A DNA stretch of 64,000 nt from assembly GCA_023213315.1 (NCBI GenBank), contig JAKCPI010007775.1:62001-126000 (forward strand). The letters run 5' to 3'. The notes under the pieces are model-generated. The model did no database searches and was not told the DNA's origin. It saw only the letters and a list, made by a program, of their open reading frames with translations. Both the position numbers and the translations under genes were made by a program. This DNA is from Euborellia annulipes (taxonomy: Eukaryota > Arthropoda > Insecta > Dermaptera > Anisolabididae). Positions 34,870 to 45,047 of this stretch are shown one piece after another; the first letter of the stretch is position 1, and every line of letters begins with the position of its first letter.

Positions 34870-35876
34870 GAGGATGTGGCATATGGGCAGCCAAAGAGAA
34901 AAATAAAATAAATATCTATTTTTTGTCGACGTTTCGAATGCCGATTGCACTCTTCATCAGAACAAAAATGATGTCAAGTTGTCAGGTTAGTTGACATGGC
35001 AGTGTAGCAACGTTTTTAACAATTTATATTTTCTTGCAAAACTCTCTTTTCTGTTCCGAGGTCGAAAGAGAGTTTTTTTTAAATTTGTAAAAACGTTCCT
35101 ACACCATAGGCGTAGCCACGGGGGGGGGATTTGGGGGTTCAAACCCCCCCCATTGGACCCAAGCCATGACTAGATATTTAAGCTCTATAATACAAAATAC
35201 TTTTTCTCTCTATATATTTCATACATAGGGTAAGAGAAAGTAAAATATAATAATTTTGTCTAGCTTAAAAAAAAAAAATTAAATAAAACGCAAAAAATTC
35301 GAGAAAATTCAGAATTTTTCAATTGAAAAGAATTGATTTTTGTTATGCTTTATAAAAAATTAAAGCCGCTTAAAATTGATTAAATCTCGCAAATGAAAAA
35401 TAATAAAAATTATTATATAAATAAATTTTGTATTTTTTTTCTTAAAGAGATCTGAGATGGGACTCTGGTCAAGAGAAACAGATAGATGTACACCTTCGTA
35501 TTTTAGGGCCATATACATAAAATTAAGAGTTGATTGAAAAATTGCGGCACTTAATTAAGAAAGGGCGGGCCCGAGCCACCTCGAGGGGGGGTCCAGAAGG
35601 GGGGCGAAGCGAAGGTGGGGTAAGTGGCTAGTCATATATTTCATTAGACGCCTTATACTGCCCCATTAGTCGGGGAGGGGGGAGGGAGAAATAATCCTAA
35701 ACCCCCCCCCATCAAAAATTTCTGGCTACGCCTATGTCCTACACTGTCATGTCAACTAACCTGACAACTTGACATCATTTTTGTCCAGTTGAAGAGTGCG
35801 ATCGGTACTCGAAACGTCGACAAAAAATAGATTTTTATTTTATTTTTCGCCTTTGTTGCCCTTATGCCACATCCTC
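34870..35876. mobile_element. Inverted pair of Penelope-like terminal repeats, split by a hAT-like element
   Basis: Arms 34870-35007 and 35739-35876, each 138 bp, are inverted copies. Each contains a CTGATGAAG-like box (intact in the left arm, changed to CAGTTGAAG in the right), a stem-loop, and CGAAACGTCGACAAAAAATA. Before the element at 35105-35736 inserted, the arms lay about 100 bp apart. No coding sequence survives. Penelope affiliation is inferred from arm orientation and motif. Confidence 0.55.
35105..35736. mobile_element. hAT-type element with 8-bp duplication, carrying other repeats
   Basis: The ends CATAGGCGTAGCCACG and TCTGGCTACGCCTATG are inverted and resemble those at 33976. 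TCCTACAC flanks it at 35097-35104 and 35737-35744. Inside are a minus-strand family A end (about 35200-35245) and a family B-like 3' end with GGGCCCGAGCCACCTCG and CTAGT (about 35566-35623). The cargo makes it 632 bp, much longer than its relatives. Confidence 0.8.
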
Positions 35877-36067
35877 TTTACAATTTTTATTAATTTTTTA
35901 ATTTTATTAATTTCCCAACAACGATAAAATATACAAGTTTCAAATTTAATCTTCAATTTACGTACCCCCCTCCTTCATCCAATTCGAAATTTTTTAATAA
36001 AACGGGCCAAAGAGTACTAGGACTTTACTGACGTACTTTTTGAGTTTTTTTTTTTTTAATATTCTCA
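35877..36067. repeat. Family A fragment upstream of a LINE insertion
   Basis: CGGGCCAAAGAGTACTAGGA and CTGACGTACTTTTTGAGTTT (about 36003-36045) are from the middle of family A. The LINE 3' end begins immediately after the T run and AATATTCTCA, so the LINE probably inserted into a family A copy whose downstream half is not visible beyond the LINE. Confidence 0.55.
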
Positions 36068-36287
36068 CGTGATTGGAACAAGCTCCCTACGTCTATCTTC
36101 CCCAAAACCTACAATCTTCAGACTTTCAAGTCTAACCTCAACAGGCATCTTCTCAGTTCCCGCAGTTGAGTTTCCCCTTTATGCTTCTCCTTTTGTTTTT
36201 ATTTTCTTCCTGGCTGCATGTGACTTGGTCATTATAGGTCTTCGGACCTTATGCACCCATTCCAAAAAATAAAATAAAATAAAATAA
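36068..36287 (+). mobile_element. LINE copy, severely 5'-truncated
   Basis: Nearly identical by eye to 28135-28335: same CGTGATTGGAACAAGCTCCC start, same coding end, stop codon and 3' UTR with GGTCTTCGGACC. Differences include one substitution (CCTGCG to CCTACG) and a short deletion in GTGACTATTGGTC. It ends in an AAAATA-repeat tail. The 67-aa frame at 36069-36272 is not the LINE frame; it is a shifted reading. Confidence 0.75.
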
Positions 36288-37075
36288 TCCCTTTAAAAGA
36301 GAAGCTCTTCTATAAATTTGTTCTCTTGAGTTCTAGGCGAAACTAAAATCAATATTTAGTGCGGCCAGTCACATCAGATGTTTTTCCTCTCGTGAAAAAA
36401 AAAAAAAAAAAAAAAAAAAAACGTGACATTCAAATCATTAATTTTTTTTTAATCTCATTAAATAAAATTTGTTTATTTTTACTAACATTTCAAGAATTTT
36501 TATTTAAAACATTTATTAAATAAACATTCAAATAATTTAGCTTTTAATAAGATGAAAGTAAGATAACGTTACATGGTTTAAGTAAAAAAAAAGAATCTCT
36601 TAACGAAAAATCCAGCGGCCAATTAAGGTGATGGTATTTCGATCTCACATTCATTCTTGAAATAATTCAGCAGCACTCAGGAGGGACAAATTAAGACATT
36701 AAAAAAAAGAGAGAAGGAGAATAGATAGAGTGATTAAAAAAGTGCCAATTGACGTTATCGACACAAACGAGCCGAAGCTTAAAAAGTTAAAAGTCGCCCA
36801 TGATCATAAAATGAACCCAAAAATGGACAATTATGCTCATAATGGCTTTATCAATGGAGTTGGAAAATCGTGGTTCATAAATTAGATAGAATGAAAGCCT
36901 TGTTTTATAATCGCCCATTAGATTAATAGAAGACAATGACATGTGAGTGTGTGAGTTGTTTTGGAAAAAAAAAGCGTTGTGACTAACATTTTCATTAATT
37001 ATATATTTTATATAAAAAATATTAATATAACCGGAGAGACAAGATTCGGGATATTGAAAAAGAATACATTTATTT
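36288..37075. other. No gene recognised
   Basis: GCGGCCAGTCACATCAGATG at about 36361 is one arm of the family A hairpin, followed by a poly(A) tract. The 103-aa minus-strand frame at 36787-37098 extends into the next element's TIR and shows no motif. Confidence 0.5.
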
Positions 37076-37079
37076 TTAA

Positions 37080-37869
37080 GGTTGTTCGGATAGTACATCG
37101 TAAGTCATAATAGAATCTAAATTTTTTTTTAAATAAAATTAAAAATTTGAATGCCAAAATTCCTTATTATAATTTAGTCGTGACCTATCATAGTTTATAA
37201 TTGGATTAAGTTAATAATTTAATTACCAAAAATAATAAATGAATGACTTTTGATTTGAGCAGTTTTTCACGTAATATAGAACTGGCAACATTGCATTCAT
37301 CAACTATCTATTTTAAATCTTAAACGCCTTAAATTTTATTTTATTTAATATATTACAATGTTTAATGCAAATCAGTTTAAACACAATGGACGATTTGCGA
37401 GAAAAATATTGTAAAATTGAAAAAAAAATGTATCTGACATAGAGATAAGACACTTATGCTATGCGACGTTGCCAGGCTGGTCTGACTCTCGAGAATTCAT
37501 TATTTTTAAATATTAGCGACTGTCATTTTGGAGAATTTTTTTGACTTTCTTGTTAAAATATCTTTAAAAGCGGTCGGCAGAAACTTTTGGTTTTATTTTT
37601 AACGTATTCCTCGGAAGTGAATTAATAAAATGTAAGTTTTTTTGTTTTTGTATCATTTGCACAGATGCCTATATAATTCGATATGTGTGCGTTTCGTCGT
37701 TATTCCCCATAGGCTACATGTTAAATTTCAATTTTTTAAAAATTAATTACACGATAACCCTGTGTCAGATCTGCTTCAAAATTTTATTTTATACGTATTT
37801 GATAGTGATTAATAACATATTAAAAAATTAGCTTTTAATCAAGGAAAGTGCTTTAATGTCCGAACAACC
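37080..37869. mobile_element. piggyBac-like element with TTAA target sites
   Basis: TTAA lies at both borders (37076-37079 and 37870-37873). The short inverted ends are GGTTGTTCGGA and TCCGAACAACC. TTAA specificity is the hallmark of piggyBac elements; the ends are too short for certainty. The right 330 bp recurs at 38525-38848 and a middle part at 54420-54600. No transposase frame is present. Confidence 0.55.
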
Positions 37870-38437
37870 TTAAATTAGAATTTTATTAGTTCTACTTGTT
37901 TTTTTTTTCTTTTTTTTTTAAATTAGATAATATACGATGGTGATCCAAGTGGAGACTGGCTAATATACGTATATCGTATACTCTCTACGCTATAGCTTTT
38001 TGTAAAAAAATATTCTTAAAATTAAACAGGTAACCGATGGCTCTAGTTGAAACATTATGATTTAATTAGGTAAATTAAATTAAAAAATATATATTATTTG
38101 GATGATGTTATGCGTAAAGGAACCATCCGCCATTATGATCGAAATTGAGATAAGACGGCCATCTTGTAGGAAAAAAGATCTACCTCTTTATTTAAATCAC
38201 ATCATTATTACTCTGTGCAAATTTTTTGTATAAAAAGTCATTGCTATTGGTTTTGTTTACAATTGTGCAAATGAAATGTTCTTTATGTCAGATTTAGATT
38301 ATTGGCGCTTGGTTCCTTCGTGGATACATCGTCCATTTATTAAAAGAGCCTACTACACATTTCGGCACTCAGGTTTTGATGATTTTATAATTTTGTTTAA
38401 TATTTTTCAGAGATTTTAGGTTGATATGGTATGAATC
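37870..38437. other. AT-rich, no gene recognised
   Basis: Nothing assignable. CCGCCATTATGATCG and GACGGCCATCTTGTAGG at about 38127-38171 are minor features of mixed composition. Confidence 0.5.
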
Positions 38438-38848
38438 AGTGGCGGATCCAGAGGTGTTTCTCGGGGGGGGGGGTAATCTGGAGTGACTGGTCGCACAGCA
38501 CACATTTTTTTCTTAATTTCAGTTCTTGTTAAAATATCTTTAAAAGCCTTCGGCAGAAACTCTTGATTTTATGTTTAACGTATTCCGCGGAAGGGAATTG
38601 ATAAAATGTAAATTTTTTTGTTTTTGTATCTATTGCAGAGGTGGCTATATAATTCGATATGTGTGCGTTTCGTCGACATTCCCCATAGACTACATGTTAA
38701 ATTTCAATTTTTTAAAAATTAATTACACGATAACCCTGTGTCAGATCTGCTTCAAATTTTTATTTTAAACCTATGTGATAGTGATTAATAACATATTAAA
38801 AAATTAGCTTTTAATCTAATAAAGTGCTTTAATGTCCGAACAACCTTA
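38438..38848. mobile_element. GGCGGATCCAG fragment fused to a piggyBac-like right end
   Basis: CAGTGGCGGATCCAGAGGTG and GGAGTGACTGGTCGCACAGC (38438-38523) are the start of the GGCGGATCC repeat. At about 38525 it switches to CTTGTTAAAATATCTTTAAA, which is 37547 onward of the piggyBac-like element. It follows that element to the terminal GTCCGAACAACCTTAA. The frames in both copies are equally degraded. Confidence 0.6.
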
Positions 38849-39404
38849 AAAAAATCAATAAATAGGGATGTCAATTTTTTAAAATTAAAATTATCAAGTG
38901 TGAGGCAAGGATATAAGAAAGAGAGAGGGCAAACGAGTAAAATAGTTTGTATAGGGTGCGTGGGCCCCGCATTGCGATGCGGACAACGGGATCGGGAACC
39001 GCCGACGCTCTGTGACGTCACATATCGCCTTTCAAGGGCAACACTGATACCTCGTCATCGACGACCTCCCACCATTACTACCCTGTTGCTCTCACCAATC
39101 GCCATTCATGTTTTTTTGCCGAATTTTATTTCGGATGGATTTTAGGTATATAATTATTTGCAGATGGAATTTCTTCATCCTTTTCTAATCAACAACTATA
39201 GTTTTTTAATAACACTATGGAACACAATTTCTGTTTCTGAGTAATCAATATAATTTCCTAATTGGTTGGTTCTATCATAAAAACATGAAAAAACCTTACT
39301 TTCCTGCAAAAACATCGTTTTTGTGCTCAGGAGAAAGAATAGTTGAAATTTATGTAGGCTACTGTAATTAAGGGATCGTGGAAATTTTCCAGGGTATCTT
39401 TATT
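38849..39404. other. GC-rich island with CRE palindrome, no gene confirmed
   Basis: Positions about 38950-39090 are GC-rich and contain TGACGTCA at about 39013, with CATTGCGATGCGGACAACGG nearby. Frames on both strands (38785-39021 minus, 38900-39145 plus) lack motifs. The sequence could be promoter-like, but no transcript evidence is available. Confidence 0.45.
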
Positions 39405-40095
39405 TAAAGAAAAAATTTGGTGTGGCTGGTCGCACAAAACTTTCTCTTACCTTCGGTAATCGAAAGTTGTGTTCTGTGCTTGACATACCAGATTTTTTTG
39501 TGTCGAGATATATTTAGTTTCCGTTGATACGTATATTAAAATTAAAGATGTAAAATTAATAAACATGGGGAAGTATTTATATTTTATTTCCATGGCAACC
39601 ATTCTCTTATCTTTCCTATGAAGTACAAGAGTAAAGTGTGCTTCAAACAATTTTGAGAGCAAAATGAGAATATACATTTTAAAGAGAATCTAAAAAATAA
39701 TTGATTTTTTAATTTTAATCAAAATCGTTAGAGCGAATTTTGAGAAAATCGGAAAAAACTGAAAAAGTACATCAGTAAGGTACTAGTACTCTTAGTACTA
39801 GTACTTTTTGGTCGATTTTGTTCAAAAGCTACGTATAACGTTCCAGGGGGGTGCCTAGGTCAAATATAAAATTTCAACCTCCTAGCTCTTTTCATTCTTG
39901 AGATATTTTTTTCACAGACACACATACACACAGACAGAAACTAAATCACGAAAACAGCTTTTTTGGATTCAGGGGACCTCAATACGTGTATGCCCATCAA
40001 AATCTCGACATCGAATTTTTGACATGAAACCAATTACTTCTATCTATTGTATATTAACATAGCCTATATAGAGGTAAGAGAAAGTAAAAAGAAAC
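39405..40095 (-). repeat. Family A repeat, near-complete minus-strand copy
   Basis: The hairpin (about 39415-39497) is followed in order by the CCATGGCAACCATTC block, TGCTTCAAACAATTTTGAGA, a doubled AGTACTAGTACT block, a CACACAGACAG tract, TTTTGGATTCAGGGGACCTC, and AGAGGTAAGAGAAAGTAAA. It is one of the fullest copies, about 690 bp. Confidence 0.75.
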
Positions 40096-40173
40096 ATATT
40101 TCAAATGAAAAGTATATTTTAACCAAACACAAATTGATGAAAATGAAGCTAGAAATGAGTAGTTTTGCAAGAG

Positions 40174-40432
40174 CAGTGGCGTAGCGAGCTTAACTCGCGC
40201 CCGGGGCACAATATCTTTTTAGCGCCCCCCCCCCATTCGAAAACCATATTTTATATGTAAATATACAAAATTATTATATTACATTGGTACCAAATTTAAA
40301 ATATATTTTCCAGAAATTAATTATAATAAAAATTGTCCAGCAATTTTTTGTTTTGCGGACCATTTGGCGCCCCTTTGTGAGTAGCGCCCGGGGCACGATG
40401 ACCCCCCTTGCCCACCCCTCGCTACGCCACTG
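40174..40432. mobile_element. hAT-type MITE with perfect 8-bp duplication
   Basis: The ends CAGTGGCGTAGCGAG and CTCGCTACGCCACTG are perfect inverse complements. TGCAAGAG flanks it at 40166-40173 and 40433-40440. CGCCCGGGGCACAAT and CGCCCGGGGCACGAT recur inside near both ends. The 105-aa plus-strand frame at 40284-40601 crosses the right border and is not a gene. Confidence 0.9.
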
Positions 40433-40440
40433 TGCAAGAG

Positions 40441-40630
40441 TATGTCATATCATTGTGACGGCCACAAAAGCAATATTTCACGGGTCTAACGACTATTTTC
40501 TACGTAATTTCAATAATTCAGAAATCAATAATTTGAAACAGAAATTTTTTGAAAATTTGTTATATAGTGTAATGTATAAAAAATTTTCATTTAATTATTA
40601 ATCCCAGAGTGATTTCATTCATTAATTAAG

Positions 40631-40661
<31 letters not shown>

Positions 40662-41884
40662 CAAAAAATGTTGTGGTAGACAACTAGAGAATGCAACTTT
40701 AAATTACCGAAAGTAAGAGAAAAAGTTCTGTGCTGTGCGACCAGTCACACCAGGCAAAATTACCCCCTCCCCCATCCCCGGAAAAACTCCTCTGTATCCG
40801 CCCGTGATGTGAACCCTTGACCTTTGGTACCAGAAGCTAAGTAATGCTCTAGCCCTGAGTTACAGGCTAAGAGTTACTGAAGTTATATTTGAGTAAAAAA
40901 ATTATATAATAAAGAAAATTAAGACAATAAATACAGCAATAAGATAAATCAATGAAGTCACTCAGGGTGTTTTTCTATAGACAGGAGAAAGAGCAGATGC
41001 AGCCAAAAATAAAAGCCTCCGATTTATTGCAATTCAATGTGGGGTACTCTGGGACTTTAACAATTTTGAAGGAAAATTAAAGAAAAAAATAGCTTTGCAG
41101 TACGATTGCTGAAGTTCCCTAAAAAGAAATGTCTGAATTGGTTGAATTTTTTGCGTAGAACTTCTTGAATCGCTTACTATTTAAAAAAATTTTACAGAAC
41201 ACATGTCGGCAAATATTCAGTGATGGATTTCCGCCTAGGCCCGAGAGGCCCGGGCCTCGGGTGGTACACGATTTAAGGAACGGCAAAAAAATAAAATTCC
41301 GCAAAAAAAAAAAAAAAATTTTTGGCAGGGCGGAAAAAATTTCGTCTCCCTAAAAAAAAAAATGTAAACGACAGGGAGAAAAAAAATTTTGAGTTCGGGC
41401 CTCCCCCCGAAAAAAATTTCTATATACGCCCTTGATTCAGTTAATCAAAAGTGCAGCTCATCGGCCTAAGGAGGCAGCAAGCCTAAATCCAAAATTGTTA
41501 AAATAATAAAGGCGATCTGAAATTTTTTATGTTCCAATTAAAAGTTGCATTCTCATTAGGATAATTTGCTGTGAGCTGGCAATATTTTATTTAGAAATTT
41601 GACTCTCCACTCCTGACCGACAATTCCTAACAATAAATCTAATATTAAAAGAAGTTGACGATCTCCAATGATTAAAGTAGTTGTTCTGATCGACACATGT
41701 GACGCCACCAATCAATAGCGCCTTGTAGTTATGCAAAGTCTTTTCAAAGCAGTTATTGAATATGCCTATTTTTAAGGGGTGTATGATTTTGTATTCGTAA
41801 ATCAGCTTTGTTTTTTTTTTTACTTCTCTTCAAGTTTTTGGAGTGTAATCCTAATTTATAGATAGACAAAAGAGGCTACATTAG
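40441..41884. other. Repeat fragments, no gene
   Basis: A family A hairpin fragment and an inverted GGCGGATCC end lie at about 40690-40806. At about 41215-41435, TTCAGTGATGGATTTCCGCC leads into a G/C block with CCGCAAAAAA and GGCAGGGCGGAAAA, related to 5761-5961, ending TATATACGCCCTTGATTCAG. TTCAG at both ends may be a short target duplication, but this is uncertain. Confidence 0.45.
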
Positions 41885-42260
41885 GGTGGTCGCAAGAAAC
41901 AAAATTTTTTCATTTCTTTCGGGGGACCCTCCTAAAAGTTGCCTTTTGTCTATAAAATGATAATGGCAAAGTTTTAGCTAAATTGGATAACGTTAACCCT
42001 GGCCTCATCGGGTTTAAAATTTTGAAAAAGCGCCATTTTATGTAAAAATTTGAAGTTTTTACTTCATAAAATGAAAACAAAATGTCGTCGAAAGCTGATT
42101 CTTGTCTCATTTTATAGCAAAATTTAATTGTCTTGAAGGTTTATAATAACCATGTTTTCATTAAAACCTTTAGATTTAATGATATTTACAAATTAGCATT
42201 TCGGTTTTGATTTATTCCTCCATGTTCACTTTTTACCTAGAAAGTATTCCGAAGTGAATT
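41885..42260. other. Unassigned sequence, possibly one end of a repeat
   Basis: AGGGTGGTCGCAAGAAAC and TTCGGGGGACCCTCC suggest an element end, but no partner was found. The remaining sequence has no clear features. Confidence 0.35.
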
Positions 42261-42288
42261 AAATTTTTACCTTATCTTCCTATCTTAG

Positions 42289-42675
42289 AGGATTGGAAAA
42301 TAGACTAGGAACACCATGGGCTAAGGAGATGAAGGAGAGGATTGAAGGAACGGGAAGCAACGTCATGACCCTTCTAAAGGAAGAGGACACAACAAGAATG
42401 AGAAGAATGGCAGAAAAAATTACTACAACAGACATAGAGCAAGGTATTAAAAAGGGAGCTGTCCACCTTCTGCACATATTACAAGAATATTAAGGAAACA
42501 TTCTTGGCGGAAGGCTGCTGGTTCGATAGATCCAAAAAGGAAGAAGAAAAAAATAAAATGGGCCCGAGCAAGATGTGGAAGCATTTGGAGAGGTTCCTTG
42601 GGAAGAGGTGGCGAAGTGTGTAGAGGAGGCGGAGGTGAGAAGGAGACTTATGACCACTGCAGGGAGTGCGACGTA
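42289..42675 (+). pseudogene. Decayed coding sequence or candidate terminal exon, function unknown
   Basis: A pyrimidine tract ending CCTATCTTAG (to 42288) would be a good 3' splice site. The frame that follows encodes LENRLGTPWAKEMKERIEG and onward, highly charged, to a stop at 42491-42493. Another frame (42438-42626) reads GCWFDRSKKEEEK then MWKHLERFLGKRW. From 42560 the first frame reopens as DVEAFGEVPWEEVAKCVEEA. Three coding-like pieces in changing frames suggest a protein broken by frameshifts. PWEEVAKCVEEAEVRRRLM loosely resembles the end of some LINE polyproteins. I do not recognise the family. Confidence 0.3.
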
Positions 42676-42789
42676 AATAAAAGCAAAAGAATAATGTACC
42701 ATAATTCATAAGACAAAAGTTGTTTTTCTTGTAACAAGGTGTATACAAGCTCAAAACCCAAGTAGGGTAAGAGCCTATTATTAATTAAT

Positions 42790-43385
42790 AAATGGTTTTC
42801 GAGACATGGTCTCTCTCTGTGTGTGTGTGTGTGTGTTCAATTTTAAGCATGAAGGAATTAAGCTATGAGGATAAAATTTTATATATAAGTTAAACACCCC
42901 CCGGAACCGTGAAAATAAGCTTTTGAACAAAGTCGAGCAAAGAGTACTTTACTGATGTACTTTTTCAGTTTTTTTCGATTTTCTCAAAATTTGCTCCAAC
43001 GATTTTTTTTTTAATTCAAAATTCAATTATTTTTTAGATGATCTTTAAAATGTATATTCTCATTTTGTGTTTGAAATCTTCTGAAGACCACTTTACTCTT
43101 GTATTTCATAGGAAAGATAGGAGAAGGTAACAAAATATAAATATTTTCCCCTACTTATAAATTTTACATCTGAATTCAAATATTCCCTAGTGCCGGGAAC
43201 TAAATACATGTCAACACAAAAAATCTGGTGTGACAAGCACAGAACACAACTTTCGATTACCGAAGGTAAGAGAAAGTTGTGTGCTGTGAGCCAGTCACAC
43301 CAGATTTTTTGGATTCTGGGAACCTCAAAACGTGTATATCCATCAAAATCTCGACATCGAATTTTTATGTTATGAAATAAAAGCA
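42790..43385 (+). repeat. Family A repeat with 3' hairpin and an inverted 5' piece after it
   Basis: It lacks the 5' end: GGTTTTCGAGACATGGTC leads into a GTGT tract. The usual order then follows, to the hairpin at about 43222-43308. After the hairpin, TTTTTTGGATTCTGGGAACC and ATCAAAATCTCGACATCGAA are family A 5' block in the opposite orientation. Two copies have thus been joined tail to tail through one hairpin. Confidence 0.7.
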
Positions 43386-44703
43386 TTTACATTTTCTCAA
43401 TTAAGTGGGTGTGTATGATCTCTTCGAAAAAGGAAACCAAGACAAACAAAAAGGAAACAAAAAGAGAAACTTTCAGCAAACAAAAAAGGAAACAAAGAAA
43501 CAAACACTTTTTCTTTTTTTTTCTTTTACCTCCGTGTTTCCAACCCTCCGTGGTCGCTTCTCCTTCCCCCCCCCTTTTAATTTATTAGTTAAAAGCTGTT
43601 TGTTTTCTTCGGCGAGGAATTTCTTCGAATGAAGAATGGCCCTTCCCCATATCTTTTTTTTTTGTGTTGTAATTATAATATAATCAAATATTATTATATA
43701 ATATATATATAATGTATATTATTTTAGAGGATACCTTTTTAGGTCCCTGGTGTGTGTGTTCTTTGTCTCATTGAACTTCAAAGAGAATATTGTGTGTTTT
43801 TTACTTTACTATTATTGTTGTAAAAAATTGTTATTTTTCCCCCAATTTCCCAAGAAATTACTTTTTTTCCCCTTCTCTTTTATCTCTCTCCAAATAGCCC
43901 AAATTATTTTTCTATAACGGTTTCGATAAGTCTTTGCCATTAGAAAAGTGTGGATGAGAAAAGTGTTTTTTTTTTTAAAAAAAACCCAACTCCTTAAACC
44001 CCAAGGATTTGTATATATATTAAATAAAAATAATAATTAATAATAATTTTTAATATTTATTTAATTTTGTTTTTATTTATTTTTTATTTATTTAAAAATT
44101 CTGAGAATTTTATTTGTGGTGGAAAATGGAATAAAAGATAATTAATGTGTTTTTGTAAAAAATTTTTTTTTGGTTGGTGTATATTTATTTTTATTTTTTA
44201 TATTTATTTTGAATATTGGGTGTATTATTATTTAAATTAGGAGGTGTGTTGTTTGTGAAAAATTGTTAAAAAATGATTGTTTTTTTATTAAAAATTATTT
44301 AAAAATATATTTTTTATTTAATATTTTTATTTAAATTTAAATTTTTGTTATTTATATTTGATTATTTTGATATTTAGATTTTGTTTTATAGTTTTATAGT
44401 TTTAGAAAAGAAAAGAAAGATATTACTAATTAATATTCGTTATTAGAAACTGATATTCAATAAATATTAAAAATTTCATTTATTATTTAAAACATAATCT
44501 CTCTAGAAATGAATGTTTTGGAAGATCCTCATCATATAACAATCCCGATAATGTGAGAGACGTGAGTGAAGTTTTTTCATTAGTGCGATATTTGTGAAAT
44601 AACGAATATGCATCTCAGAGACTATTTACGTTACTTTTAAGGGAGCGCTTATTTGAGTGTTAAAACTGAGATTATGTTTCTTCATTAATCGTTTCATGTT
44701 TTT
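43386..44703. other. Very A/T-rich, no gene recognised
   Basis: It contains a GAAACAAAG-type repeat (about 43427-43502), T-rich and TA-rich simple sequence, and long poly(T)/poly(A) alternation. Nothing supports a gene. Confidence 0.55.
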
Positions 44704-44711
44704 GATTTAGC

Positions 44712-44809
44712 TAGGGTCCGACCGAAACAAGATTTTCAGCCGAAATCGAAACCGAATATTCGGCCTCAATCTTAGTTTCGGCCGAAACCGAATATTCGCT
44801 CGGTTCCTA
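44712..44809 (+). mobile_element. 98-bp hAT-like MITE with perfect 8-bp duplication
   Basis: The ends are TAGGGTCCGACCGAAAC and GCTCGGTTCCTA. GATTTAGC flanks it at 44704-44711 and 44810-44817. The interior consists of GCCGAAA/TTTCGGC and GAATATTC motifs. It is the compact form of the TTTCGG-rich element at 32985-33368 and fixes that family's termini. Confidence 0.8.
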
Positions 44810-44817
44810 GATTTAGC

Positions 44818-45047
44818 TTCAATACCGTGGAAGGATTGGCCGTGTCTTCTCTCTTCTTTGACTACGTTTCTAGGGGGCACCACGTAGAGGTTCCTTCCAT
44901 GCCCCCCAAAAGGTGCGAAATTTATTTAAATTAAATGGTGAATGAGAACTCGAAATGAAGCTTTTTGTTTAAACAATCAATCATCTTTTATTTAAATGGA
45001 TTCAGTGATATTCGATAAATTTCGAAATTTGCAAATAAGGCTCTATA
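44818..45047. other. No gene; short spacer
   Basis: CTACGTTTCTAGGGGGCACC and TCCATGCCCCCCAAAAGG (44862-44915) face each other loosely. Nothing else is assignable. Confidence 0.4.
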
